64,000 nt of DNA from assembly GCA_002737345.1 (NCBI GenBank), contig NSIK01000034.1, positions 1 to 64,000 on the forward strand, in the 5' to 3' direction. A program made the translations under genes and the position numbers. The DNA comes from Nitrospirota bacterium. GTDB lineage: Bacteria > Nitrospirota > Nitrospiria > Nitrospirales > Nitrospiraceae. Below the pieces are notes generated by a model, which worked only from the letters and a program-made list of their open reading frames with translations, was not told where the DNA came from and made no database searches. Below, one piece after another: positions 25,198-33,860 of this stretch. Within the stretch, counting starts at the first letter, position 1, and every line of letters starts with the position of its first letter.

Positions 25198-25686
25198 ATG
25201 GCTATGGCAGAGAATAGTTTCTCGTTTTCGGCAGTGAAAGTCATTCATTATACGGTCGTGGCCCTGCTTGCGCTGGGTGCTGCCTACTACATTTGGTTGA
25301 AGCCTCCGGCTCTCAACCCCATCACCGATCCACGGGGGGCCGAGGCCCTCGCGCTGGTGCAGACCCATCGGGCACAGGGCTATCCCACGATCCTTCAGGC
25401 CATGACGGAGCATGTGCGCTCGATGCACGAACGGAACCGGGTCGCCCGGCTGGGTGAATGGCGGGTGAAACCGGTGGAGGGGGATATGTATGAAGTGCGG
25501 GTCCAGTTGCGAGACCAAGGGGTGACTGGGCAATGGTTCGAGCGGGAATTCATTTGGCACGCCAATCTCTCGTTGAAGAAGGTCAATGCCGCGTCGCTTC
25601 CAGCGGATGGGATTACTCCCAAAGAGCCGGATGTTGAGCCAACAAGCATGCCAGTGCCCCCTTTGCCGTTCGGTCCTAAGTACTAA
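25198..25686 (+). CDS. Single-pass membrane hypothetical protein
   Basis: 162 residues from the ATG at 25198 (another at 25204). One transmembrane helix (VVALLALGAAYYIWL, about residues 20-34) follows a short cytoplasmic start. A soluble domain ends in a Pro-rich tail (MPVPPLPFGPKY). The family is unknown. Its 3' end overlaps that of the convergent Rieske gene by 11 bases. Confidence 0.6.
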   Translation: MAMAENSFSFSAVKVIHYTVVALLALGAAYYIWLKPPALNPITDPRGAEALALVQTHRAQGYPTILQAMTEHVRSMHERNRVARLGEWRVKPVEGDMYEVRVQLRDQGVTGQWFEREFIWHANLSLKKVNAASLPADGITPKEPDVEPTSMPVPPLPFGPKY

Positions 25687-25999
25687 AGTCCTCCGGCAGC
25701 GCCACCTGCACCTGGTTTTCTTCGATCCGCACAAGACAGCGGGCGACGGTGATGTCGGGATTCTCCGGTCGTTCTCCGGTGCGCAGATTGAATTGCCAGC
25801 CGTGCCACGGACATTCGACAAGACACCCATCTAGATGGCCTTCGCCCAGCGGCCCTCCCGCATGGGGGCAGGTATTGTCGACGGCGTAAAATGCTCCCTC
25901 GACATTGTAGAGCGCGATCCCGATCCCTTGGACCTGGACGGTCCGTCCTGTTCCCGGGGGAATCTCCTCAACCGTCGCGACGGTGACATACTCAGGCAT
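25676..25999 (-). CDS. Rieske [2Fe-2S] ferredoxin, NirD/bphF-like
   Basis: 107 residues. Ligands are Cys44 and His46 (CPHAGG), and Cys63 and His66 (CPWHGW), with 16 residues between the pairs, the exact Rieske pattern. No signal or membrane anchor, so it is a soluble cytoplasmic electron carrier like NirD or dioxygenase ferredoxins. No reductase or oxygenase lies alongside. Confidence 0.92.
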   Translation of the reverse strand: MPEYVTVATVEEIPPGTGRTVQVQGIGIALYNVEGAFYAVDNTCPHAGGPLGEGHLDGCLVECPWHGWQFNLRTGERPENPDITVARCLVRIEENQVQVALPEDFST

Positions 26000-26163
26000 G
26001 GCGGGGATCCTTTTTTTGCTGATTTCAAAGCGTCGGCATTTTCCCGAGACCGTTCAATGTCTTGATTTCAAGCGAGGCGTATGGCATAGATACAGGCAGG
26101 CATCTGAAGACGAAACCTAGGCCTTCTCACAGAAGGAGCCTCGGCGAGAAATGAGGTTGCTGC

Positions 26164-26709
26164 ATGGAAATGACTCTCCTGCTCAACGCGACGTACGAAC
26201 CCCTGAGGGTTGTGCATTGGCAAAAAGCGATCGCGCTTCTCTGGCAGGGTAAGGTCGAAGTCCTCGAGGTCTACGACCGAGAGGTTCACGCGGTGTCGAT
26301 CTCCTTCAAGCTTCCCTCCGTCATGCGTCTCCTCAAATTGGTCCGGCTCAAGGATGCCCACCGGGCGGTCAAGTTCTCCCGTATCAATATCTTTACGCGA
26401 GACGGCTATGCCTGCCAGTACTGCAGGCATAAGTTCCGGACTGAGGAGCTGACGTTCGATCATGTCGTGCCTATTGCGAAGGGTGGACGCAAGACCTGGG
26501 AAAACATCGTCACAGCCTGCTGGCGCTGCAACAACAGAAAGAGCGGCCGCACGCCCGATGAAGCCGGCATGAAGCTCATGAAAAAACCGATCAAGCCTCG
26601 CTGGAGTCCCACCGTGACCATTACCATCGGGATTAGGAATGCGCCGGAAAGCTGGCGCGACTATCTCTATTGGAACCTAGAATTGGATGCTGATCCTGCA
26701 CAACCATAA
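26164..26709 (+). CDS. HNH endonuclease family protein
   Basis: 181 residues. The HNH core is CQYCRHKFRTEELTFDHVVP, followed by KTWENIVTACWRCNNRKSG: two CxxC knuckles for structural zinc, the Asp-His dyad, and Asn. The N-terminal part (LLLNATYEPLRVVHWQKAIA) is typical of a common chromosomal HNH family of unknown role found in many phyla. It is not flanked by phage genes. Confidence 0.88.
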   Translation: MEMTLLLNATYEPLRVVHWQKAIALLWQGKVEVLEVYDREVHAVSISFKLPSVMRLLKLVRLKDAHRAVKFSRINIFTRDGYACQYCRHKFRTEELTFDHVVPIAKGGRKTWENIVTACWRCNNRKSGRTPDEAGMKLMKKPIKPRWSPTVTITIGIRNAPESWRDYLYWNLELDADPAQP

Positions 26710-26760
26710 ATGGAGTGCTGAGACTTGAGTGCGAAGACTGAACCTCTTAGCACTGTCCCT

Positions 26761-27213
26761 CTATGGTTTCACTGAATCTAGCGTAATTTCGAAATCCCGT
26801 CCGCCTGGTAGCGTCGGATTTTTAGCATAGCGGCCTTCGATATCGCCTGGCTGTGCCGGGCCTGCCTGTCCATCACGATCTAACCGGGCCATCACATCCA
26901 GCATGCCGCGCAGTTCAGATCCCTGCACCATGACATCGGCGTTGGTAAGCTCAAAAGCGACGGGGAACTGCGGGTTTTCGATCCGTTTTGCCGCGACCGG
27001 CCTGGCCCCGCCTGGCCTTTTGACGATGACGAACAGGACATCGGTGGGGCGGACCTGATCGGCCAGGGCCTGCGTGATCATGACGCGACCGGCAATGACC
27101 GCTTCGCGGCTTTCCGGGTCGCAACTATGGGCCAGGCCAAGCCAGGCTGCCATGGCGGCGAGACCGATAATACTGCCGGCTAGTCCAAGTGTACGGAGGT
27201 TGTACGCTGCCAT
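26761..27213 (-). CDS. CcmI (CycH) C-terminal domain-like protein
   Basis: 150 residues. An N-terminal hydrophobic segment (LGLAGSIIGLAAMAAWLGLA) is an anchor or signal. The rest matches the C-terminal domain of cytochrome c assembly factor CcmI: VLFVIVKRPGGARPVAAKRI, then QFPVAFELTNADVMV and RDGQAGPAQPGDIEG. In full CcmI this domain holds apocytochrome c; here it stands without the TPR part, as an independent periplasmic-facing protein. Confidence 0.75.
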   Translation of the reverse strand: MAAYNLRTLGLAGSIIGLAAMAAWLGLAHSCDPESREAVIAGRVMITQALADQVRPTDVLFVIVKRPGGARPVAAKRIENPQFPVAFELTNADVMVQGSELRGMLDVMARLDRDGQAGPAQPGDIEGRYAKNPTLPGGRDFEITLDSVKP

Positions 27214-27292
27214 TGGTACGGTTCCTTTGCAAAGGTGAAGGGGGCAAGCTCCCTTATTATAGCGGGGGCATAGAGAAAATGGGAAGTCACGG

Positions 27293-27321
27293 TTTACGCT
27301 GCAAAACAGGGTGTGTATGAT
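27293..27321 (+). promoter_or_regulatory. Putative promoter for precorrin-2 dehydrogenase gene
   Basis: TTTACG, a 17-base spacer and TATGAT (5 of 6). The -10 ends 33 bases before the ATG, which has a strong TTGGAGGA site. A TATAAT on the opposite strand at 27256-27261 may serve the divergent CcmI-like gene. Confidence 0.55.
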
Positions 27322-27353
27322 AGGCCCTCTATTGTGAATTTGGAGGAACTATT

Positions 27354-28013
27354 ATGGCTGCAAATTCTGGCTATCCGTTGTCTCTGGATGTGAAGGGCTA
27401 CCCGGTGCTTGTGCTCGGGGGAGACGAGGAGGCTGCGGAAAAAACTCAGCAGTTATTGGCAGCAGGGGCGAAAGTGACCGTGGTGGCTCCCTCGCTCAAC
27501 GACACGCTTAAAGACTTGGCCGCGTCGGCGAAGGTCGTGCATCGCGGCCGCCATTTTCGCGACACGGATTTGGAGAGCGCGATTCTGGTGATGAACATGG
27601 TTCGCGGGGATCGTGATTTTGCCAAGGCCCTGTTCGCGAAGGCGCGCGAGAAGAAATTCTTGTTGTGGTCAATCGATCAACCAGAATCCTCCACGGTTAG
27701 CATGCCGGCGGTTGTGGCTTGTGGCCATCTCCGTATTGCGATCAGCACGAGCGGAGTGGCCCCGGCCTTGTCCGGTTTCATGAAGGAAGATATCGAGAAG
27801 ATCTTCGGCGAGGAGTTTGCCGCTTTTGTGGAGTGGGTTGGCCAGCTTCGTGAGCAGACCAAGGCAGATGCGCCGGACTTCGAGAAACGTCGTGATTTGT
27901 TGCGTGAGGCGCTGGACGGGTTCCGTCTATTGGGCAAGGTTCAGTATCCGAAAGTCTGGTTGGATGAACGGGCCAAGCTGAATGTCGCGTCAGGCGTGAA
28001 GGGCGAAGCGTAG
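27354..28013 (+). CDS. Precorrin-2 dehydrogenase / sirohydrochlorin ferrochelatase (Met8/CysG N-domain type)
   Basis: 219 residues. YPLSLDVKGYPVLVLGGDEE gives the NAD-binding GGxxxA-type loop. Then KTQQLLAAGAKVTVVAPSLN and VACGHLRIAISTSGVAPALS, both Met8-family signatures. It oxidises precorrin-2 to sirohydrochlorin on the siroheme/heme d1 branch. The methyltransferase that makes precorrin-2 is the CobA part of the fusion at 43191-44756. Confidence 0.88.
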   Translation: MAANSGYPLSLDVKGYPVLVLGGDEEAAEKTQQLLAAGAKVTVVAPSLNDTLKDLAASAKVVHRGRHFRDTDLESAILVMNMVRGDRDFAKALFAKAREKKFLLWSIDQPESSTVSMPAVVACGHLRIAISTSGVAPALSGFMKEDIEKIFGEEFAAFVEWVGQLREQTKADAPDFEKRRDLLREALDGFRLLGKVQYPKVWLDERAKLNVASGVKGEA

Positions 28014-28096
28014 TCGAGGGGGTACAAGGGGCAGAGGGGTGAGGTCAGATAACGTCTGAGGTGTGAAAAGTTCGGGGGAAGGTATAAGAGGGATAT

Positions 28097-28405
28097 ATGG
28101 TCTTATTGGAATTCAGTATGTCGCCATTGGGCGAGGGCGAGAGCGTGGGCAAGTATGTGGCGCGCTCGCTCGATATTATCGATAAAAGCGGCGTCGACTA
28201 TCGCTTGAACCCCATGGGGACGGTGCTCGAAGGGGAATGGGACGAGGTTTTTGCCGTCGTTAAGAAATGCTATAACCGCATGAAGAAAGATTGCGGCCGC
28301 ATCTCCTGCACGATCAAGGTCGACTACCGGAAAAGCCGAGCAGGGCGGTTGCAGAGCAAAGTGGCGAGCGTCGAGTCGAAGCTAAAGAGGGCCATCAAGC
28401 AGTAG
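28097..28405 (+). CDS. MTH1187 family thiamine-binding protein (DUF77)
   Basis: 102 residues. LLEFSMSPLGEGESVGKYVA and YRLNPMGTVLEGEWDEVF are the family's two conserved stretches. These small ferredoxin-like-fold proteins bind thiamine or related pyrimidines in the cytoplasm. It is 83 bases downstream of the precorrin-2 dehydrogenase gene and may share its transcript. Confidence 0.9.
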   Translation: MVLLEFSMSPLGEGESVGKYVARSLDIIDKSGVDYRLNPMGTVLEGEWDEVFAVVKKCYNRMKKDCGRISCTIKVDYRKSRAGRLQSKVASVESKLKRAIKQ

Positions 28406-28453
28406 GGCCCTCTGCCGTTATCCGTCAGTTTCCGTTACCTCTCAAGAGGCCGG

Positions 28454-28470
28454 GTCGGCACCCTGCCGAC
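28454..28470. terminator. Hairpin between convergent genes
   Basis: A 7-bp stem GTCGGCA/TGCCGAC with a CCC loop lies between the DUF77 stop and the alr stop. There is no T-run; this is a bidirectional stop candidate. Confidence 0.4.
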
Positions 28471-28516
28471 ACCGGTCAGAGTGACCTAAGAAGCGGCGGG
28501 GCGGGGCGCCCTTGTG

Positions 28517-29632
28517 TCAGGTGGATTCGTAGAAGCGCGGGACACGGGAGCCAATTCCGCAGAGAACTTCATAGGGGATCGTGCCAATCAATCCTGCCAC
28601 TTCATCAGCTCCGATGGATTCTGTTCCCTGCTGACCAATCAGAGTGACGGTCTCGCCGATCTGTACCGAGGGGAGATCCGTGACATCCACCATAATCATG
28701 TCCATGCAGACCAGTCCGATGATCGGGGCGCGCGTGCCTTGAATCAACACAAACCCGCGGTTGGAGAGTTGCCGGCTATAGCCGTCCGCGTAGCCGATGG
28801 GAAGGACTGCAATTCTCGTCGGCCGTTTGGCGACAAAGGTTTTATTGTAGCTGACAGTTCCACCTTGCGGAATCGTTCGCAGTTGGGCAATCGTGGTTCG
28901 CAGCGAGAGGACTGGCTTAAGTGCAGGCGCACGCACTGAGGCAGGCAGAGTGTGGTAGCCGTAGAGCATGATGCCGGGGCGCACGAGCGAAAAATGGGCT
29001 TCGGGAAACCGCACGATGGCGGCGCTATTGGCCACATGGACCAGAGGGAGGGTGAGGCCTCGCAGGCGGACTTGCTCTAGCATGGCATGGAATGCGCCGA
29101 GTTGCCGTTCCGTGAAGGCGCTGTCTTCTCCATCGGCGTCGGCCAGGTGCGTCATAACTCCCTCGATCTGGAGGGGGCTCCGTAAGATCTGGGCGTCGAG
29201 AATGGCTGGCAGCTCGTCCATGGAAAGCCCTAGCCTTCCCATGCCTGTGTCGACCTTGAGATGGATCTGGTAGGGGGCCGGATGGGCGCGAACGGCCTTG
29301 GCCAAGGCTGGCAAGATGCGCCCATCGCTCACGACCGGGGTCAATCGGTGAGCCATCAGGTCGACGATCTGTTCCTCAAAGAGCGCCCCAAGAATGAGGA
29401 TAGGAGCGGTGAGGCCAGCTTGGCGGAGTTCGATGCCTTCATCCAGGGATGCGACGGCAAATCGTTCGACTCCCTGCTTGGCCAGCGTGTGTGCGATGGT
29501 GACAGCTCCATGCCCATATGCGTTGGCCTTGACGACCGCCAGGACCTTGCAGGACGGGGACAGATAGCCGGTGATACACGAGAGATTATGGGCGAGTGCC
29601 GTGAGATTGACGGTGGCGTAGGTAGGTACCAA
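28517..29632 (-). CDS. alr: Alanine racemase
   Basis: 371 residues. The PLP lysine motif is VLAVVKANAYGHGAV near residue 35. The second catalytic residue lies in GYADGYSRQL (Tyr). MDMIMVDVTDLPSVQIGE completes the fingerprint. It makes D-alanine for peptidoglycan. The apparent start is TTG at 29632, 14 bases after frr, with no better ATG upstream; translation may be coupled to frr. Confidence 0.92.
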   Translation of the reverse strand: MVPTYATVNLTALAHNLSCITGYLSPSCKVLAVVKANAYGHGAVTIAHTLAKQGVERFAVASLDEGIELRQAGLTAPILILGALFEEQIVDLMAHRLTPVVSDGRILPALAKAVRAHPAPYQIHLKVDTGMGRLGLSMDELPAILDAQILRSPLQIEGVMTHLADADGEDSAFTERQLGAFHAMLEQVRLRGLTLPLVHVANSAAIVRFPEAHFSLVRPGIMLYGYHTLPASVRAPALKPVLSLRTTIAQLRTIPQGGTVSYNKTFVAKRPTRIAVLPIGYADGYSRQLSNRGFVLIQGTRAPIIGLVCMDMIMVDVTDLPSVQIGETVTLIGQQGTESIGADEVAGLIGTIPYEVLCGIGSRVPRFYEST

Positions 29633-29646
29633 GGTGGAAATGGCGG

Positions 29647-30210
29647 TCAGACTTCCATGATTTCGTGTTCTTTTTTCTTAACCACGTCGTCGACTTTTTG
29701 GATGTATAGATCGGTCAGCTTCTGGGTGTCGATTTCGGCTTTTCGCAGATCGTCTTCGGTCAGCTTGCCATCCTTTTGTAGCTTCTTCAACTCTTCGTTG
29801 CCATCTCGACGAAACCCTCGCACGACCACTTTCGTATCTTCGCCGTGCTTCTTGCAGATCTTGCCAAGGTCTTTGCGGCGCTCTTCGGTGAGGGGCGGCA
29901 GGGGTATGCGAATGATCTTTCCGTCGTTGGACGGGGTCACGCCGAGGGTTGACCCGGCCAGGGCCTTTTCAATTTCCTTGATGAGGGCCGGCTCCCAGGG
30001 CTGGATCGTGATGAGGCGCGCTTCCGGTGTTGAGATATTGGCTACCTGTTTGAGTGGGGTCATCGTGCCATAGTAGTCTACCCGCACCCCGTCGAAGAGG
30101 GCCACAGAGGCTCGTCCTGTCCGCAGGCCGGCTAAATCGCGCTTGAGATGTTCCAGCCCGGACTCCATCTTTTCCGTGATTTTCTGGTGTATAGCGGCAG
30201 GATTGGACAT
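29647..30210 (-). CDS. frr: Ribosome recycling factor
   Basis: 187 residues, the usual length. HLKRDLAGLRTGRASVALFD, then IQPWEPALIKEIEKAL and RIPLPPLTEERRKDLGK, are RRF landmarks. With EF-G it splits ribosomes after termination. Fourth gene of the rpsB-tsf-pyrH-frr operon. Confidence 0.96.
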   Translation of the reverse strand: MSNPAAIHQKITEKMESGLEHLKRDLAGLRTGRASVALFDGVRVDYYGTMTPLKQVANISTPEARLITIQPWEPALIKEIEKALAGSTLGVTPSNDGKIIRIPLPPLTEERRKDLGKICKKHGEDTKVVVRGFRRDGNEELKKLQKDGKLTEDDLRKAEIDTQKLTDLYIQKVDDVVKKKEHEIMEV

Positions 30211-30228
30211 GCGAGGCTCCCGGGGAAA

Positions 30229-30954
30229 TTACCGGCGATCGGGCGTGACGAGGGTGCCGATCGCTTCGCCTGTGGCGACGCGTTTGAAGTTGCCTTGTTC
30301 TTTTAAGTTGAACACGATGAGCGGCAGATTATTATCCATGCAGAGACTGATGGCCGTCGCATCCATCACCTTCAAGTTCTGATTCAAGATCGCGAGGAAG
30401 GAAATGGTGTGATACTTCGTCGCGGTGGGGGTTTTGACGGGGTCGGCGTCGTAGATGCCGTCGACCTTAGTCCCCTTCATGATGACCTGGGCGCCGATTT
30501 CCATCGCCCGGAGCGCGGCGGCTGTATCGGTCGAAAAATAGGGATTTCCCGTGCCGCCGGCGAAGATGACGACGCGTTTTTTTTCAAGATGACGAATGGC
30601 CCGGCGGCGAATATAGCCCTCGGCCAGCTGGCGCATTTCGATCGCGGATTGGACGCGGGTCATGACGCCAATGCGCTCGAGCGCGTTTTGCAGGGCTAGG
30701 GCATTGAAGACAGTGGCAAGCATCCCCATGTAGTCGGCGGAAGCGCGCTCCATCCCGGAGGCGCTGGCGGCAATGCCGCGGAAGATATTACCGCCGCCGA
30801 TGACCACGGCGACTTCAATGTCGAGGGCCACGACGGAGGCGATCTCCGTCGCGAGGCCCTCGAGAATGGAAGGCTGGATGCCGTAGCCTTGCTCACCGGC
30901 CAACATCTCTCCGCTTACTTTGAGGAGGATGCGCCGATAGTTCGCAGAGCTCAT
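30229..30954 (-). CDS. pyrH: Uridylate kinase (UMP kinase)
   Basis: 241 residues. [44 protein letters not shown] and [11 protein letters not shown] are the amino-acid-kinase-fold motifs of bacterial PyrH. It phosphorylates UMP to UDP. Its ATG overlaps the tsf stop (ATGA), so the genes are translationally coupled. Confidence 0.96.
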   Translation of the reverse strand: MSSANYRRILLKVSGEMLAGEQGYGIQPSILEGLATEIASVVALDIEVAVVIGGGNIFRGIAASASGMERASADYMGMLATVFNALALQNALERIGVMTRVQSAIEMRQLAEGYIRRRAIRHLEKKRVVIFAGGTGNPYFSTDTAAALRAMEIGAQVIMKGTKVDGIYDADPVKTPTATKYHTISFLAILNQNLKVMDATAISLCMDNNLPLIVFNLKEQGNFKRVATGEAIGTLVTPDRR

Positions 30955-31547
30955 GCTTCGCCTAATTGATACCGGGTGAAGCGGCGGATGTTCATGTTTT
31001 CGCCGATTTTAGAAATCTTCAAAGCTAGCAAATCTTTGATCGTGACGGAGGAGTCCTTAACGAAGGACTGCTCCATCAGACAGCTATCCTGGAAGAATTT
31101 TTCCAGTTTACCTTCGACGATCTTCGGCCAGGCGGCTGGGGGCTTGCCCATTTCCTTGGCTTGTCCCTCGTAAATCGCGCGTTCTTTCGCGATGAGGTCT
31201 GAGGGAATCTCTTCCCGTTTGACGTAGGAGGGTTTGCTGGCTGCCACCTGGAGGGCCAGATCGTTGACGAAGGATTTGAACTCTTCATTCCGGGCCACAA
31301 AGTCTGTTTCGCAATTGACCTCGATGAGCACGCCGATTTTTCCGCCCATGTGGATATAGGCATGGATAAGGCCCTGGTTGGTCTCGCGACCGGACTTTTT
31401 GAGTGCCGCAGCCAAACCCTTTTGGCGCAAGTAATCGATCGCTTTTTCGATATCGTCGCCGTTCTCGGTAAGCGCTTTCTGGCAATCGAGGAAGCCGGCG
31501 CCGGTTTTCTCTCTCAGTTCTTTGACAAGCTGACTTGATCCAGCCAT
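30951..31547 (-). CDS. tsf: Elongation factor Ts
   Basis: 198 residues from the ATG at 31547. The N-terminal UBA-like domain has [20 protein letters not shown]. The core has [20 protein letters not shown]. It exchanges GDP on EF-Tu. At about 200 residues it is the short form lacking part of the second dimerisation subdomain of E. coli EF-Ts. Confidence 0.96.
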   Translation of the reverse strand: MAGSSQLVKELREKTGAGFLDCQKALTENGDDIEKAIDYLRQKGLAAALKKSGRETNQGLIHAYIHMGGKIGVLIEVNCETDFVARNEEFKSFVNDLALQVAASKPSYVKREEIPSDLIAKERAIYEGQAKEMGKPPAAWPKIVEGKLEKFFQDSCLMEQSFVKDSSVTIKDLLALKISKIGENMNIRRFTRYQLGEA

Positions 31548-31606
31548 ACGCAACGGTCCTTTTCACTAAACAGTCAGTGCCTTTGTTGACGCGCGGGTGC
31601 TGGCCC

Positions 31607-32380
31607 TTATGAGGCCAGCGTGCTCGCGAGGCTCATGGCTGCGGGTTTGTCGCCGGCCACAGGCGCTGGTTTGAAATCCGCTTCTTCTCGCTGCGTCCGT
31701 AAATTGGCGCCTTCGATGCAGGCGTTGGCAATAAGGGACGTGATGAGCTTGATGGAGCGAATGGCGTCGTCGTTTCCTGGGATCGGGTAGGTGATGTGGT
31801 CCGGATCGCAGTTCGAGTCCAGGATCGCGATCATCGGAATCTCCAACCGCTTTGCTTCCTGGACGGCCAGGTGTTCGATGCGCGTGTCGAGGACGAAGAC
31901 CGCTCCGGGAACGCCGCGCATATCCTTGATGCCGCTCAGATACTTTTGGAGTTTGACGATCTCTTTCTGCATCTTCATGATTTCTTTTTTCTTCAAGCCG
32001 TACTGGCTGGGGTCCGCCAGCTTGGCTTCCATCTTCTTCATCTTGTCGATGCTCTTTCGGATGGTCTGGAAGTTCGTGAGCATGCCACCCAGCCAGCGCT
32101 GGTTGACGAAAAACATGTTGGCGCGCAGCGCCTCTTCTTGAAGGATTTCGGCAGCCTGACGCTTGGTCCCGACAAACAGGACCGCCTGGCCGGCGGCGAC
32201 GGTGTCGCGGACGAAGGCATAGGCCTGCTCCATCCGGCTCAGGGTCTGCTGAAGGTCGATGATGTAGATGCCGTTACGTTCGCCAAAGAGGAACTTCTTC
32301 ATCTTCGGGTTCCAGCGATTCGTCTGGTGCCCGAAATGGACGCCTGCTTCCAGCAATTCCTTGATCGAAACCACCCCCAT
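31607..32380 (-). CDS. rpsB: 30S ribosomal protein S2
   Basis: 257 residues. [20 protein letters not shown] opens the protein, with [19 protein letters not shown] and [20 protein letters not shown] further on. GGGGAGGTG lies 6 bases before the ATG at 32380; the longer reading is less likely. Preceded by a 225-base leader with two hairpins. Confidence 0.96.
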   Translation of the reverse strand: MGVVSIKELLEAGVHFGHQTNRWNPKMKKFLFGERNGIYIIDLQQTLSRMEQAYAFVRDTVAAGQAVLFVGTKRQAAEILQEEALRANMFFVNQRWLGGMLTNFQTIRKSIDKMKKMEAKLADPSQYGLKKKEIMKMQKEIVKLQKYLSGIKDMRGVPGAVFVLDTRIEHLAVQEAKRLEIPMIAILDSNCDPDHITYPIPGNDDAIRSIKLITSLIANACIEGANLRTQREEADFKPAPVAGDKPAAMSLASTLAS

Positions 32381-32494
32381 GCCTTCACCTCCCCTCAAGA
32401 CTTGCAGAGCACCCGCTGACGCAGGTGAGGGGGACTGGCCCCCTTATTCTCAAGTCGAGCGACGTCCATAGACGCCGATACGAATTTTGTACAG

Positions 32495-32536
32495 CTCCTC
32501 AACGCACAAAATTATGCGAGGAGGAGACAGTCTCCT
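32495..32536 (-). promoter_or_regulatory. Structured leader before rpsB: two overlapping hairpins
   Basis: Read on the minus strand, an AGGAGA-CTG-TCTCCT hairpin (32522-32536) is followed by a second stem made of 32518-32523 and 32495-32500 (CTCCTC/GAGGAG) with an inner GCA/TGC. The two stems share bases 32522-32523, so they compete. This could be an autoregulatory leader for S2 or an argJ stop signal; it is unproven. Confidence 0.4.
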
Positions 32537-32554
32537 GACTACTAAAGCCTTGGA

Positions 32555-32584
32555 ATGCTAGCATAGCGGCGCGTAGATTTACAA
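32555..32584 (-). promoter_or_regulatory. Putative promoter of the rpsB operon
   Basis: On the minus strand TTGTAA, an 18-base spacer and TAGCAT (each 4 of 6). Transcription from here would include the whole hairpin leader. Confidence 0.4.
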
Positions 32585-32605
32585 GCGGTGGGATGAAATT
32601 GTGCT

Positions 32606-33832
32606 CTAGGATCGGTAGCTTGCGTTGATGCGGACATAGTCGAACGACAGGTCGGTCGTCCACATATGGGCCTTCTGTTTGCCCTGCCCCAGCCCCACGG
32701 CAATTGTAAACTCTTTCTGGCAAAAGACCTTGGCGATGCGGCGCTCCGCACTGAGTCCGAGTCCCATCCCGTACCGTACCATCGGAACCCCGCCAAACGA
32801 GACCGTCAGCTTCGCGGGGGTAATGGGGACTCCGGAGCGGCCAATGGCGGCCATTACGCGACCCCAGTTGGCATCCTCGCCAAAAAGCGCGGTCTTGACC
32901 AGATTCGAGGTGGCAATAGTTTGGGCGACCTGCCTGGCCTGGGCCACGCTGGTGGATTCTGTCACCTCAATCTTCACCACTTTAGTGACCCCTTCGCCGT
33001 CGCGGCAGATTGCCAGCGCGAGGGATTGGCAGGCCTCTGTCAGGAGTAGCAGAAATCGGCAGAAGGCAGCTGTGCCTTCTGTGATCGTGCGATTCTGCGC
33101 CATGCCGTTTGCCAGGCAGAGGACCGTATCGTTGGTGCTGGTATCGCCATCGACCGAAATGCAATTGAAAGACTCGTTGGCCGCCAGGCTGAGGGCCTGT
33201 TGGAGGGCGCTTTTCGTGATGGAGGCGTCCGTCGTGAAATAGCCGAGCATCGTAGCCATGTTGGGATGGATCATACCGGAGCCTTTGGCCATCCCGCCGA
33301 TGGTAATCAACCGGCCGCCGATGGTGTCTTGCAGGACGATGGATTTCGGGCGGAGGTCGGTCGTCATGATCGCCTTGGCTGCATCCGGGCCGCCATGCTC
33401 GCTGAGCTGCAGGAGTAGCTGTGGGATGCCCTTGACGATGCGAGCGACCGGCAAGACTCGTCCGATCACGCCGGTGGAGCCGATAAAAACCTGCTCAGTG
33501 GGAACACCTAATTTTTTCGCGAGCACTGAAGCGGTTTTTTTTGCAGCCGCCAACCCTTTGGCACCGGTGCAGGCATTGGCATTGCCGCTGTTGACGAGAA
33601 TGGCTCGCCCGATTCCCTTGCGCAGGTGCAGACTGTCGACGATGACCGGCGCTGCGACGACCTGATTTTTGGTGAAGACGCCGGCGATGGGCCCGCTCTG
33701 TTCGGAGACGACGAGAGCGAGATCGAGCAGGCCCGGCTTCTTGATGCCGCAATGGATGCCGGCTGCGCGGAACCCTTGCGGGGCAGTAATCCCTCGGCGA
33801 GCAGCGGTGGTTGCGGTCTTCTTCGTCTTCAT
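32606..33832 (-). CDS. argJ: Bifunctional glutamate N-acetyltransferase / amino-acid acetyltransferase ArgJ
   Basis: 408 residues. The self-cleavage site is HPNMATMLGYFTTDA (Thr nucleophile of the beta chain). AILVNSGNANACTGAKG and NESFNCISVDGDTSTNDTV are further ArgJ motifs. It recycles acetyl from N-acetylornithine to glutamate in arginine synthesis. It lies 28 bases downstream of argC. Confidence 0.95.
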   Translation of the reverse strand: MKTKKTATTAARRGITAPQGFRAAGIHCGIKKPGLLDLALVVSEQSGPIAGVFTKNQVVAAPVIVDSLHLRKGIGRAILVNSGNANACTGAKGLAAAKKTASVLAKKLGVPTEQVFIGSTGVIGRVLPVARIVKGIPQLLLQLSEHGGPDAAKAIMTTDLRPKSIVLQDTIGGRLITIGGMAKGSGMIHPNMATMLGYFTTDASITKSALQQALSLAANESFNCISVDGDTSTNDTVLCLANGMAQNRTITEGTAAFCRFLLLLTEACQSLALAICRDGEGVTKVVKIEVTESTSVAQARQVAQTIATSNLVKTALFGEDANWGRVMAAIGRSGVPITPAKLTVSFGGVPMVRYGMGLGLSAERRIAKVFCQKEFTIAVGLGQGKQKAHMWTTDLSFDYVRINASYRS

Positions 33833-33860
33833 CGTGGCAGCGACATCCTGTTCGAGAGGC

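Noticed and set aside
25017-25244. 75-codon minus-strand ORF between the GGCT-like gene and the membrane protein gene
   Set aside because: It overlaps the start of the plus-strand membrane protein and lacks a ribosome site; most likely a shadow.
28406-28516. A riboswitch near the thiamine-binding protein gene
   Set aside because: Neither this spacer nor 28014-28096 shows a TPP riboswitch-like conserved core; only a short hairpin is present.
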